From the NCBI RefSeq assembly GCF_040712315.1, contig NC_134020.1, positions 9,121,936 through 9,185,935 on the forward strand: a stretch of 64,000 bases of DNA, in the 5' to 3' direction. How positions within the stretch are numbered: the first letter of the stretch is position 1; each line of letters begins with the position of its first letter. The DNA comes from Castanea sativa. Taxonomy: Eukaryota > Streptophyta > Magnoliopsida > Fagales > Fagaceae. Below are positions 13,383 to 24,114 of this stretch, in pieces. The notes under the pieces were generated by a model, which saw only the letters and a program-made list of their open reading frames with translations, did no database searches and was not told the DNA's origin. Made by a program: the position numbers and the translations under genes.

Positions 13383-14153
13383 TGATGAGAATCAACAAGC
13401 ATTCAAGGATCCATTGCATGTTCCAGTTGGGCCTATTACGAGAGCAAGATCCAAGAAGATCAAAGAAGCACTTAATGGGCTGATCCAAGAGATTTGGGTT
13501 GATTCTAACACAGGACATTCCAAGCTTCGCCCAAAGAAAGATGAAGGCGTAATAAATTTAATCCAAGCTACTGAGGGCTGATCTAGCTTAATTGGGCGTG
13601 ATTTATGGCGTGGATTAATGACTAATAGAATTTCCAGCTCTATATCAGTTAATAGAGATTTTTTCCTATTCTAGAGCAGCTATTTCATACCAAATCTACC
13701 TGAATTTAGGGCTTTTATTATTTAGAACGTTTTTTAGCGATTTTCCTATTTTGAATCTGCAAATTTCAAACCAAATCAACTTTTATTTAGGGTTTTATTA
13801 TTTAGTTCGTTTTTTATATTTTCTACTTTTTAGTCATGTCTTATAAATAGTATGACTCATTGTAATAGATGATTATTGAATAAAAATCAGAAAATGTGAG
13901 GCTTTGCTCTTCTTTTGATTCTTCAAGAACTATGAACTTATCAGGGATTCTCATTGTGGCGTTCAAACTTTATACCTTCGGTTCGTGATTCAATTATAAT
14001 CATTGGATCAAGATCTATTACTTATACTTTTGGTTCGCGTTTCACTTATAAACGTTGGGCTGACTCTATCAAAATCTAAATTTTAGCTTTGCTGGGCAAA
14101 TATTCCAAAATTATTTGTTGGGTCTCAAAGCGTGTCGATTGAAGTTCGCATAA
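13383..14153 (+). repeat. 3' LTR of the inner Gypsy element (771 bp)
   Basis: It matches the 5' LTR from TGATGAGAATC to the end (CGCATAA, where the 5' copy has CACATCA). It contains the pol C-terminus and stop at 13579-13581, a TATA box at 13842 and a poly(A)-like TTGAATAAAAA. Confidence 0.88.
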
Positions 14154-14265
14154 AAAATGCCTTGGTCAGGTTGCTCTAGCACCTTCCTTTTTAGTAGTCA
14201 TTGAGGAGATCATAGAAATGCCCATGGATCTGAGGTCATCAGTACGATTAGGTTTTTTAATACTT
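14154..14265. other. Unidentified remnant between the Gypsy 3' LTR and the minisatellite
   Basis: This should be the right flank of the older insertion target. It holds short open stretches but no recognisable domain. I see nothing else in it. Confidence 0.35.
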
Positions 14266-14500
14266 TGGTAATTCTCACAGGTAAAATAATTTTTTTTTGA
14301 GAAAAAAAATACCTCTGAAATCACTAGAATGGCCATTATACTCCTAAAATCACCAAAATACCCCCAAAACAACAAAATTTCCAAAACAAAAACCCCCTGA
14401 AACCTCTTAATTGACCAAAATAGCTTTAAAATCTCTAAAACGACTAAAATAACCCCAAAACCTCTAAAATGACTAAAATACCCCTAAAACAACTAGAATA
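14266..14500. repeat. Left part of a fold-back AAAATGACCAAAATACCCC minisatellite
   Basis: The block is built from ~18-20-bp words of the type AAAATGACYAAAATACCCC. It begins with a boundary motif (TTTGGTAATTCTCACRGG) that recurs near 17400 and 18050. Copia copy 2 interrupts it at 14501. A ~100-bp stretch (14400-14500) is repeated on the far side of that element (16899-17000), so the interruption is not a simple target duplication. Confidence 0.8.
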
Positions 14501-15898
14501 TGATGGAAATGTGCATGTGCGGACCTAAAAACAAACGGATCTACTTTATTCATAAAATTTAACATGTACTATATAAGTTTCAGAATTTGAGAACAAGAAA
14601 GTGTATCTTGAAGCGGTGAATTTCAAAACCGAAGATTAGAAGCGCTTGGGAACACTTTCAATCTTCACTCCAATTCCACTAACACCCAAGATGTGTGGAC
14701 TCTCAATCAGTTCCAAAGGGAGAAATGTCAAAGTGCCTAACACTAATATGCACCACTTCGCAATAGTGTTCTCTTAATTCTCTACAGAAAATTCTGTATG
14801 TTTCTCCCTTTGTGTCTAACCGATTATCTAATTGGGTTGGCCTTTTGGGCCTTTCCAATTGGGCTTAAGTGTGTGGCTTGGAGTGAGACCAAAAGGGACC
14901 AATAAGACACTAGTTCCAATGGGCCTTGGGCGTTTCTGTCAATTCTTGACAAGTCCAAAGTTATCATTAACTATATTTAATACCACTATATAAATATAGT
15001 TGCACGCTAGGCCTTATTTATAAATTATATCCCAACACTTTATTGTACATGCAACCCCTTCATAAAATATTCGTAGTAACACAAAGTCATGAAAGTAGAC
15101 TGCCACTTTGTAAATTACTACATCTTATCCTTGAGTACCCGGTTTAATTCTTTAAGTTATTCATCATATATTTATGAAATCCAATTTCATAAATATATAT
15201 TTTAGTAACTATGTACTAAATTAGTTAGGCCTAACATTCTGAATAACAAACCCATTAAACTTATCTTAAGGGAATATTTTGTATCTCCGTTAAGAGACTA
15301 TGAATTCCATCTTGAGAATATATGTTCCATCAACATTAAATGTGGTTGCCCAACATACTGAGGTTTTGACCGTAACTTTAGATCTCACTCCTGGTATACC
15401 AAAGCAACCTACACCTCATGATCAAGTCCATTATTCTCTCAAGTTAAGAGTTCATGCAACTATAAGTCGTGAGTTTATTATTCATTTGATAGTCGTTAAG
15501 AGAATAATAAATCTCACACCGGTCCAGTCCAATATGTTTTAACTCTTAAAACATATCAGCATATCAACTAGAAATCTCCATTTCCATGATCAAGACAAAT
15601 CATCTTAGTTGATATGTTATAGTTTTCGTAGATGAAATGCCTAATTTCATCACCGACTACGAACTAAAATTCTGAGTTTACAAGGAACTTGTGATTTATA
15701 TCTTTTGTGACTTTTCACATAAATCACATACTATGCATCTCATGGACTATATTATAATGTCCCAATATTCATGTTACCATTAACTTTTATATAGTAACAA
15801 AACAATTTTATTAAAAACAACATTAAGTCATACACAATGTCATACATAATAAAATGCATAGCATCATACAATAGAATTTAAGGGCACACATCCTGACA
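14501..15898 (-). repeat. 3' LTR of Copia copy 2 (mosaic)
   Basis: The left end TGATGGAAATG aligns with TGTTGGAAAATC of the other family LTRs and homology continues to about 15760. The last ~135 bp (15763-15898) differ from the other two LTRs, yet end with the typical Copia junction AGTGGGAGATTGTCAGG on the minus strand. The U3 end therefore looks swapped or belongs to another subfamily. Confidence 0.8.
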
Positions 15899-15919
15899 AT
15901 CTCCCACTTGCACTAAAGA

Positions 15920-16884
15920 CTAATAATGCACTAATCTAACTCTTATCTCCTCCAAATGTGACTCGAAAATCCTTTGGGGCAAGGTTTTGGTAAAGGGATC
16001 CGCTAGATTCTTTGCACCATCAATCTTTGCTACTACCACATCTCCACGAGTAACAATGTCTCGAATGATGTGATACTTTCTCTCAATATGCTTTCCTTTC
16101 TTGTGATTCCTTAGATCTTTGGATTGTGCAACCGCTCCACTATTGTCACAGAACAATGTAATAGGAACTTGTTCAATTCTCACAACACCAAGATCAGAAA
16201 GGAATTTCTTGAACCAAACAGCCTCCTTTGCTGCCTCACAAGCAGCAACATATTCGGCTTCCATGGTGGAGTCGGCAATACAAGTTTGCTTAACACTCCT
16301 CCAACTTATGGCTCCACCTCCCAAGGTGAAAACACATCCTGACGTGGATTTTTTGAAATCTAGATCCGACTGAAAATCTGAATCTGTATAGCCAATGGGA
16401 ATCAAACCCTCACAACGATAAACAAGCATATAATCTCTCGTTCTCCGTAGATACTTGAGAATATGCTTTACAGCTTGCCAATGTTCTGGTCCTGGATTTG
16501 ATTGATATCAACTGACCATGCCTACTGAATAATAAATGTCCGATCTAGTACAAAGCATGGCATACATGAGACTTCCCACAGCAGAAGCATAGGGAACTTG
16601 TCTCATCATATTTTCCTCCTCTTGAGTCTTAGGCCTTTGGTCATCAGACAGAGAAACTCCATGTCTAGAAGGAGGTAATCCTTTCTTGGAGTTTTGCATG
16701 CTAAACCATTCTAGAACCTTATCTCTATATCCAGCTTGTGACAAGCCTAACATCTTATTCTTTCGATCTCGCCAAAGCTTGATTCCTAGAATATAGTTAG
16801 CTTTGCTCAAGTCCTTCATATCAAATTGGCTTGACAACCAAAATTTAACCGATGACATTACCCCTACATCATTTCCAATTGTCA
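15920..16884 (-). pseudogene. Copia RT C-terminus and RNase H (copy 2), 5'-truncated
   Basis: One minus-strand frame encodes the end of RT (IGNDVG…, FDMKDLSKANYILGIKL, YASAVGSLMYAMLCTR) and then Copia RNase H (YTDSDFQSD, STMEAEYVA, FCDNSGAV). It ends beside the polypurine AAGTGGGAG and the 3' LTR. A single TGA at 16508-16510 replaces the Arg expected in GMVS-R-YQSNPG, consistent with CGA to TGA. Homology stops near 16884, just after where the YVDD box would be. All of gag, integrase and most of RT are missing. Confidence 0.88.
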
Positions 16885-18165
16885 AAAAATAACCCAAAGA
16901 AACCTCTTAATTGACCAAAGTAGCCTCAAAATCTCTAAAATGACTAAAATAACCCCAAACCTCTAAAATGACCAAAATACCCTTGAAAAGACTAGAATAA
17001 GAAGTCAAATCTCGATGCCTCGTAACTGACCAAAATGCCCCAAACCTCTTAAATGATGAAAAAATACATCTCGACATTGCTTAAATGCCCTAAAATCCTC
17101 TAGAATGAGCAAAACAACTTGAAATCCACCAAAATACCGAACAAATTCTAAAAAATTAAGTGCTTTTTGGCTTAATTTAGGGGTTTTTAGGTCATTTTCA
17201 GAGGTTTGAGGGTATTTTACTTGTTCTTGAGGTTTCGATGGTGTTTAGGTCATTTTAAAAGTTTTCGGGGGTATTGTGGTCGTTTTGCTCTTTTTCTAGA
17301 GTTTTGAGATATTTTGGACATTCGTGGTGCATTTTAATCATTTTGGCAGTTTTAAGGGGTCATTTTAGACATTTTAGTGTATTTATAAGTTTTTTGATAT
17401 TTTGGTAATTGTCACGAGTAAAATAATTTTTTTTTCACAAAAACATACCCTTGAAATCACTAGAATGGCCATTATACTCCCAAAATCACCAAAATATCCT
17501 TAAAACCACAAAATGTCCAAAAAAAAAACCCCAAAAACCTATTAATTGACCAAAATAGCCTTATAATCTCTAAAATGACTATAATAACCCCAAACCTTTA
17601 AAATGACCAAAATACCCCTTAAACGGCTAGAATGTGCAGTCAAATCTCGATACCTCGTAAATGAACAAAATGCCCCAAACATCTAAAATGATTAAAAAAT
17701 ACCCCTCGACATTGCTAAAATGAGCAAAATACCCTAAAATCCTCTAGAATGAACAAAAGAACTTGAAACAGACCAAAATACCGAACAAATTCTAAAAAAT
17801 TGAGTGTATTTTGGCTTTGTTTGGGGCTATTTAGGTCATTTTTAGAGGTTTCGAGTGTATTTTTCTTATTTTTTAGGTTTCGATAATATTTTGGTCATTT
17901 TAAAAGTTTTCAGTGGTATTGTGGTCGTTTTGGTCATTTTCTAGGGTTTTGGGATATTTTGGACATTCGTGGTGCATTTTAGTCATTTTGGCAATTTTAA
18001 GGGGGTCATTTTAGAGGTTTTGATGTATTTATAGGTTTTTTGATACTTTGGTAATTCTCACGGGTAAAATAATTTTTATTTGACAAAAACATACCCTTGA
18101 AATCATTAGAATGACCATTATACTCTCAAAATTACTAAAATTACCAAAATACCTCTAAAACTCTG
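16885..18165. repeat. Tandem fold-back minisatellite, two ~640-bp units
   Basis: Units starting near 16899 and 17537 each have a left arm rich in AAAATGACCAAAATACCCC-like words. A switch near 17155 or 17800 leads to a right arm rich in the reverse complement (GGTATTTTGGTCATTTT). Each unit is thus an imperfect giant palindrome. Boundary motifs (TTTGGTAATTNTCACGRG) lie near 17400 and 18050. A partial third unit ends at about 18165. No coding potential is seen. Confidence 0.8.
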
Positions 18166-18994
18166 GCAAATTGGCAATAGGGAGGAATTGGGGCCAGTAT
18201 TAATTTTCAGTAATTTTCAATTGCACATCTCTGACAAAATAATACTATTTGTTTGCTTTTAATAGGTTAATGTATATGATTGCTACACTGTTTAAATTTT
18301 GTAGTTCCCTTTTCAAGAATATCTTGTGGCGAAAGAAAAGGTGTTACTCACGAGGACAACAATTTTTGTTTTTACTTTATTCTATGGTCAGAGGCTTTGG
18401 ACTTGAAGCATCTCTTCTTCTTTTTGTAAATTCTAATCCACAAAATTGGTACTGTGAGTTTACACATTTTGCAAAATTATTCCTTATATAGAGTGACAGT
18501 AATACCCCATGTTTTGTAAACACTACCATCCAAAGAAGAAAACTTGTGGATAGATTAGTAAACTTGGGGGGTGAGTGGGTTTGATATTGGTAGAGAAAGG
18601 AGAATAGGGGTTTTGGGAAAAATTACACGTGGTGTTTGAATGTTGGGAACACTGGAAAGAGGGGTAGTCGTGGCCAGATATGATGATGTCAGTAATAGCA
18701 TGTGATGCTATCATGTGGCTCTCTTTCTCTCTCTCTCTCTCAAATCAGAATTTGGTTCTTAATGGCTTTAGCTAGGGTCTTGTCAAAACCAGATGGCCAT
18801 CAAAAGAATCTGACAAATTCCATTCACATTTTCTAGCTAATTTAATTTGTTCCTACGTAAAATAGAGGATAAGTACAAAGAAATTTTTTTTTTTTTTTTG
18901 AGTAGTTGAGGTCAATTTTTTTTTTGGGGGTTTTATTTATTTATTTATTTTTTTGGTTGTAGTAGTGGAGAATTGGGATCAATATATTGAGATA
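18166..18994. other. Intergenic AT-rich DNA with a CT microsatellite
   Basis: No recognisable gene. It contains a (CT)n run at about 18719-18745 and poly-T runs near 18885-18925. The open stretch at 18249-18491 shows no domain or family features and is probably chance. Confidence 0.5.
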
Positions 18995-18997
18995 TGA

Positions 18998-20020
18998 GAG
19001 CATTTATATTTGGTATTTTTAGACTATTCTATTTTACCATTTTAAAAACTACTTTATCTATTGTACTAGACCATATTACAATACATTCAACATCTCAAAT
19101 TTTAATTTACAATACAACAAATTAAAATAATATAGATTATACAATAAAATAATAAACAAATTATCTATCTATTTCTCATTTGTCCTTGTCTCTTCCTCAC
19201 TTTCTCAACAACCAAACAAACAATTACCACCATGCCACCACCATGCCCACCACTGCCCTCTGCCCTCTGCCCATCAAAATCCCAACGAAACAAAAACCCC
19301 AAAAAATAGAAAAACAAAACCAACCAAGTACCCAATAAAAACCCAAAGAACCCATATCAACCCAACCAACCAATCCAAACACCAATCACAACCACAATGA
19401 GAATCAAAGGACAAAATCACCAAACCCACCAAACGCTGGCCACCAAACCCAGAAACTGGCCACCATGCCACACCACTAAACACTAGTCTCTATGTCGATC
19501 TCCACACCGGTCTCCACATTGGTCTCCACGCCAATCTCCACCACCCTGACCTCCATGCCACAACACCGATCTCAACTGCGCCACCAGCCTCGCCACCATG
19601 CCAATCTCAAAGAAACTGATTGGAATGTGACTATTGGAACAGAGAGAAGGGCCAGAAAAACCAAAAGAAACCAGACACCAGTCTCTAATGCCGATCTCCA
19701 TGCCGATCTAGAAATTCATCACCCATGACAGCAAACCCCCCACGCCAACAGATAGAGAAGAGGGAGACGAAGATAAAATAGAGAAGAGAGAGAATGAGTA
19801 AAGAGAGAGGGAGACAAGTGAGTCAAAGAGAAAGAAAGACTGAATAAAATGGAACATGTTATTTTACAATTGTGCTACAATACCGTCACAAATTTGTGAT
19901 GGTACTGTAGCACTATTGTAAATTTTTTTAGGATACAAGACCAGATAATGAAGTGTTTTTTGTATTTTGATGGTAAAATATATCAACATATGGCATTTAA
20001 GAGACCAGATGTAAATGCTC
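18998..20020. mobile_element. Non-autonomous TIR element (~1.02 kb, 3-bp duplication TGA)
   Basis: The terminal inverted repeats GAGCATTTATATTTGGT (left) and GAGCATTTACATCTGGT (right, reverse complement) agree at 15 of 17 positions. TGA flanks both ends (18995-18997, 20021-20023). A 3-bp T-first duplication suggests PIF/Harbinger, but that is inference. The interior 19190-19740 is C/A-rich, with repeated CACCATGCC and CGATCTCCA words, and is non-coding. No transposase is present. Confidence 0.65.
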
Positions 20021-20022
20021 TG

Positions 20023-20171
20023 AGTCATAACCTTTTGCATCCTATTTTGAATGATCCTCATGTCAAAGGTCCTAGTTTTACTAAGTTGGAATTATATAAA
20101 AAGGATGACCTTTAAAATTTGTTAAATTCATCAGTTTTAAGAAAATAATAAAAAGTAATATAGCACACTCC
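20023..20171. other. Intergenic, nothing recognised
   Basis: Short AT-rich spacer between the TIR element and a tandem repeat. I see no gene or site in it. Confidence 0.5.
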
Positions 20172-20560
20172 TTTGTGAATAAGTAGGATTGTATTTGAAT
20201 ACTAATTTGGTTTACTTGCATTTTAAATGGTTCACAGATGTACTACAAGAAATAAGATTACAAATTTATAGATAAAACCCTACTTTCCTTAATGAATGAG
20301 TAGGATCGTGTTTAAATACTAATTTGGTTTGCTTACATTTTTAGTGCAAATTAGGTGTAAATGGTTCACAGATATCCTACAAGAAATAACATTACAAATT
20401 TGTAGATAAAACCCTACTCTCCTTAATGAATGAGTAGGATCGTGTTTAAATACTAATTTGGTTTACTTGCATTTTTAATGCAAGTTAGGTGTAAATGGTT
20501 CACAGATGTCCTACAAGAAATATTACATTTACAAATTTGTAGGAATGACAATGGACTACA
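20172..20560. repeat. Three-copy ~130-bp tandem repeat
   Basis: Copies start near 20172, 20291 and 20423 with AATGAGTAGGATCGTGTTTA (first copy slightly diverged). Each contains GTAAATGGTTCACAGAT and ACAAATTTGTAGATAAAACC. The first copy is shorter (~119 versus ~132 bp). A fragment of a fourth unit (GAGTAGGATC) appears near 20582. Non-coding. Confidence 0.8.
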
Positions 20561-20935
20561 GAAAAGACTAATTTACTTGTGAGTAGGATCCAGATGGATA
20601 TTAATAAGGGATGGGTTTTTTTTTTTCTTCCTTCTTTTTGCCTCTTCCATCTATACCAAAAAGTACAATATTTGGACTTTGAAGCCTGTAAAATATATAG
20701 AAGTGGTAAAGATGGGGAGCATAGGACTAAGGTGGAAGAAGAACATGTAGCCAACCACTGCCATTGTGTTGTACACTTGTACTTTACCAGTAAAAAGTAC
20801 ACAGGCTTAAGCTAGAAAAATTGTTGTTACACTCACAATAGTGTCCTCTACATACATATTTAATTTTTTTTTTTAGATACCCACAATAAGATGTGAATAG
20901 TAATAGTGTGTACAAAAGATATATATACTAGTAAG
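20561..20935. other. Intergenic, nothing recognised
   Basis: AT-rich DNA with short poly-T runs. Open stretches on both strands around 20500-20815 overlap each other and show no protein family signature. Confidence 0.45.
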
Positions 20936-21731
20936 CATGGACAGACTCCAGATTTTAAGCTAGCGGGGATTAGAGTATAAAGAAAAAAAAATTAAATAGG
21001 CATCTATATAGTATTAAAAAATTATAAATATACAAAATCATTATTTCTAAATACATTAAAATGCAAGCATTTACCAACAAAGACAAAAACAAAAACAAAA
21101 TAATATTTTTTTAATACTAGGTTGGCTTGGATTTTTTTTTTTTTTTTTGAGGTTAGAGTATCGTAGTGATATTGCTAAAAATTTAGCTTTTAGCATCTTA
21201 AAAAACTACTTTATCTATTTTACCACCTCTCCTTACAATACACCCAATATCAAATGTTCTATTTTTTTATCATTTCATTTAAAATAATATAAACAACTCA
21301 TTAAGATAATAAAGGAACATAAAGAATTTGAGTTTTTTTCATTGAAGGAAGAGATATAATCTTAAGACAATACTGTATTTTATTTTTAACAACTTACTAC
21401 AGTCAATTGGTATTTATACCAGTTTACTGTAGTTGTAAAAAAATTAGCTTTAGCTTCTTCTATAACACATGATTTTTTGGTTCTTTGGTAGTAAAATAGT
21501 TTTTTTTTTTTTTGGCTAAAATACAATCACCATTGTGAATGTTTTTATTAAGTTTTTGGTTTAGATAGTTGCTATTTGGGTGAAGTTAAATAGGCTTATT
21601 GAGAAAAAAGAGGGCCTAAGGTTTTAAAAGGGAGTCCAACTACAAAAATAAGATATATAATAACTATAAAAAAAATAAAAATAAAAAATTGGACCCTGGG
21701 GGTCCTGGGCCCCCACCTAGGTTTGTCCTTG
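20936..21731. mobile_element. hAT-type non-autonomous element with 8-bp duplication
   Basis: The 8-bp sequence CTAGTAAG occurs directly before (20928-20935) and after (21732-21739) the element. The ends are CATGGACAGAC and, reverse-complemented, CAAGGACAAAC, short inverted repeats of the CA-GG type usual for hAT. There is no transposase. A second MITE-like sequence is nested inside. Confidence 0.78.
21150..21500. mobile_element. MITE-like insertion nested in the hAT element
   Basis: After a poly-T run, the segment starting GAGGTTAGAGTATCGTAG contains CTACTTTATCTATTTTACCA, shared with the TIR element at 18998 (AAAACTACTTTATCTATTGT). Ends are approximate and no duplication could be defined. 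Confidence 0.4.
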
Positions 21732-21739
21732 CTAGTAAG

Positions 21740-22427
21740 TATGGTAATCACTGTTCAAAAAAATATTGAATAAATTACTCGTGGTGATCTTTAAATAAGT
21801 ATATATATCTTGAATTTTTGACTACATCCATACCAATTGATCAATCTAAGTTGTCATTGAAAAACTGTCAACTACTATATTAATCTTTTAGTTATATATC
21901 AAATATGAATAGAAAGAATGATATCCTCTAACGTAATACAAATAGTGATAAAGAAGAGAAGGGTTGAACTTCAAATATACGACAAAAAAATACTATTACT
22001 ATTGAGCTATCACTTAAATTCTAACACTTTAGTCATTAGACCAAGGAAGAGAAATGTTCATGAAAAATAATGTGCTAAACTTTACTAATGGTGACTCTTA
22101 CCTCCAAATATTGGTTCAAGAATGTGCTAAACTTACTAATAGACATAGGCAAACATGTTTCCCCTATGTGAAAGATACATGGTTAAATCTCATCATTAAG
22201 TTCTTTATATAAACTAATTTCTGTGGACTTTGTGAAACCAGGTGAACAGTTTAATTTCTTGGATTCTGTTGGAGTAATTATCACGTGGATATATAGCAAG
22301 ACCTAAACTCTTTTGTTTCTGTGGGAAGAATAATGGAATGAACACTTTCTTATCAATAGAGAGGCCCACTTAACTCAAGTTTGTTGAATTAAACTTTGGA
22401 GGGACGGGGCAGGGTATGGGAAAGGGT
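21740..22427. other. Intergenic, nothing recognised
   Basis: AT-rich sequence without a supported gene, repeat or site. Confidence 0.5.
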
Positions 22428-22622
22428 TACCTCTAAATTGATTTGGAAAAAACTTCCTCCAACCCACAACTTGGAGGTTAAAAGACTAATTATATGTACT
22501 TTTTAGTTATATATAGTTTTTCAACGAGTTATATGATTTGTTAAAATAAAACATATGAATAATTTTATAAATCGTCACGTAGTGGGTTGAAGGAAATTTT
22601 TTCAAACTAGTTTGGATAAAAA
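22428..22622. mobile_element. Small fold-back MITE, copy 1
   Basis: The left arm CTAAATTGATTTGGAAAAAA, then CTTCCTCCAACCCAC, is mirrored on the right by GTGGGTTGAAGGAAATTTTT, then CAAACTAGTTTGGAT. A related copy sits at 28145-28407. Boundaries are approximate and there is no coding capacity. Confidence 0.6.
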
Positions 22623-23015
22623 ACTTGTAAAAAAAAAATTATAGTAACAATACTAGCTATGATGACATAAAAAATATATATGTTCTTATAATGGATGGAT
22701 TAATAATAGAAAAGTATATAAATCGAATAATTTTTTTTCAATAAAATAGATTTAAAAAATAAAATAAAATAAAAAAATTTCTTGACAAGCACATGTGAGA
22801 GGCGGGAAGACTCCCATAGAGTCTTTAGATCAGTTAATATTTACATTACAGGTCCCCAGTCAGACTGACTTCCATGGGTTAAAAATTTAAATAGCCCCAC
22901 CATATTAATATAGTAAGGAATTTCTAATAGTACATTACAATCATCTGGGATCATTTAAAATAAATTCTACTGCTATAACCACAACTAGACGTACAAAATT
23001 GATCTGGATACTCTA
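22623..23015. other. Intergenic, 3' of the BRCT/PHD gene
   Basis: AT-rich, with poly-A runs. Nothing further is recognised. It may once have held the native end or 3' UTR of the minus-strand gene. Confidence 0.4.
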
Positions 23016-23364
23016 GAGCATCTGTATCAGCTCTTTTAATAGATTTTATCTATTTTACATAAAAAAAAAAACCTATTCTTTTTTATTTTACATCATCATT
23101 TTTACAAAATATTCACATCAGTTCATTTATTATACACTATTTTATATAAATAATATTTTTATATTCTTTTTTTACAAAACACCCACCGTCACTTTTACAA
23201 AACACCCACATCAGTCTATCATTTTTTAATACTAAAATAATGTAGCACTTGTGCATTTATGCACAATTTTACACCCACTGATATAGGTATTTTTTTTTGT
23301 CAAAATGTATAAATTAAGCATTTTTTGTATTTTGCAAAACTTTGCAACCACTGATGTGGTTGCT
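23016..23364. mobile_element. MITE inserted in the last exon of the BRCT/PHD gene
   Basis: The left end GAGCATCTGTATCAGC resembles the reverse complement of the right end (AGCAACCACATCAGTGG). The body carries repeated TTTTACAAAACACCCAC words. The right end contains an exact palindrome, GCAACCAC-TGAT-GTGGTTGC, at 23344-23363. The minus-strand exon reads straight into it. Confidence 0.65.
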
Positions 23365-23966
23365 AAGGGTTTCAAGCAAGATATCAAAAATGATTTCCTT
23401 TTCAATAAAATGGACCCTTTCTTCTTTCTCTTAGCAGAGTTTGTGCCGTGTCTGCTTCCACTACACTTGGGACAAAACCAGCCATCCTCTGGGACCTCTT
23501 GAAGTGGAGGATTACAACAATTTATGTGGGTACCAACCCCACAACCAACAGAACCACTTTCATTACCACAAACCAACATGATCTCCCCTCTATCATGAGA
23601 GCCACAAACTGTGCAGGCTATATCATTACTACCATTATCATCTGATGGTGTGGAGACTGTGGACTCCTTGACAATCTCTTCTGCCTTGCTCTGCAGGTAA
23701 GCAAATGACTTCTCTGCCCAAGCATGAGCGTTGTATAGAACATGTTTGTCAAGGGAGTACCCAGGCTTGCAAACATACTCGACTATGTAATCAGCTAGAT
23801 CACAGGGTATCTCATGTTTCATAAACTCCTGGACCCACAAATCAACATGTGGCATGCCGGGGCTGATCATGGCAAAGTCAACTCGATCATTAAGAAATCG
23901 GGTATAAGGAGGAGAAGTTGCCAATATAGTCCTATCTCCAGCCTTCACAGCACGCTTAAGAGTATC
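23232..23966 (-). pseudogene. Last visible exon: end of BRCT pair, PHD finger, MITE-derived tail
   Basis: The exon opens after acceptor AG at 23968-23967 with DTLKRAVKAGDRTILATSPP, in phase 0 with the previous exon. The conserved BRCT segment runs to about residue 95. The PHD finger at 23463-23615 has the order CTVC, C, C, GTH, C, CPKC (C4HC3) with a long loop between the third and fourth ligands. A Lys/Arg-rich patch (KRKKKGS) follows, a possible nuclear signal. From 23364 onward the codons (about 43) come from the MITE, ending at TAG 23232-23234. The original stop is not identifiable. Confidence 0.8.
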
Positions 23967-24114
23967 CTGTTTGATCACACATGATGAGATGTATTAAATA
24001 GAGTCTACAAACTGTAGTGCCCACTAATTAAGTTTGTACAAGATATATATCCTTTGTAGAATATATGGGAAAATTTGCAAGCAAAAATTGTAAAATGAGA
24101 TTTTAACAACATAC

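Larger units (their letters stand above)
8401..13581 (+). pseudogene. Broken gag-pol of the inner Gypsy element (integrase missing)
   Basis: Gag starts at ATG 8401. It is broken by TAG 8632, two frameshifts near 8815-8885, the nested LTR at 8928-10308 and TGA 10648. A CCHC zinc knuckle (CFRCLGVGHIASQC) lies at 10837-10878, and a protease active site IIDGGS has its Asp at 11128. Frameshifts follow near 11705, 12250 (one extra T in MPF|GLTNAP) and 12510-12550. RT carries YFDD at 12340-12351. RNase H is cut at KGQ (about 13006) and the frame resumes at EMTSLDGQKK, the C-terminal region after integrase. The zinc-binding and catalytic integrase domains are therefore gone. The last ~66 codons (13383-13581, GPITRARSKK) lie within the 3' LTR. 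Confidence 0.9.
7094..14153 (+). mobile_element. Integrase-deleted Ty3/Gypsy retrotransposon with its own LTRs and target duplication
   Basis: The LTRs are 7094-7869 and 13383-14153. The flanking 5-mers are AAAAC (7089-7093) and AAAAT (14154-14158), a target duplication with one C/T difference. The internal order is primer-binding site, gag, zinc knuckle, protease, RT and the start of RNase H, then a jump to the C-terminal part of pol. A Copia solo LTR is nested in gag. All coding parts are disrupted, so the element is dead. The last pol residues are encoded inside the 3' LTR. Confidence 0.9.

Noticed and set aside
18249..18491. 80-residue ORF on the plus strand
   Set aside because: No recognisable motif, no neighbouring exon with splice sites, and AT-rich intergenic surroundings.
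19274..19728. Overlapping ORFs of 65-78 residues on both strands
   Set aside because: They arise from C/A-rich low-complexity DNA inside a TIR element; compositions are repetitive and without family features.
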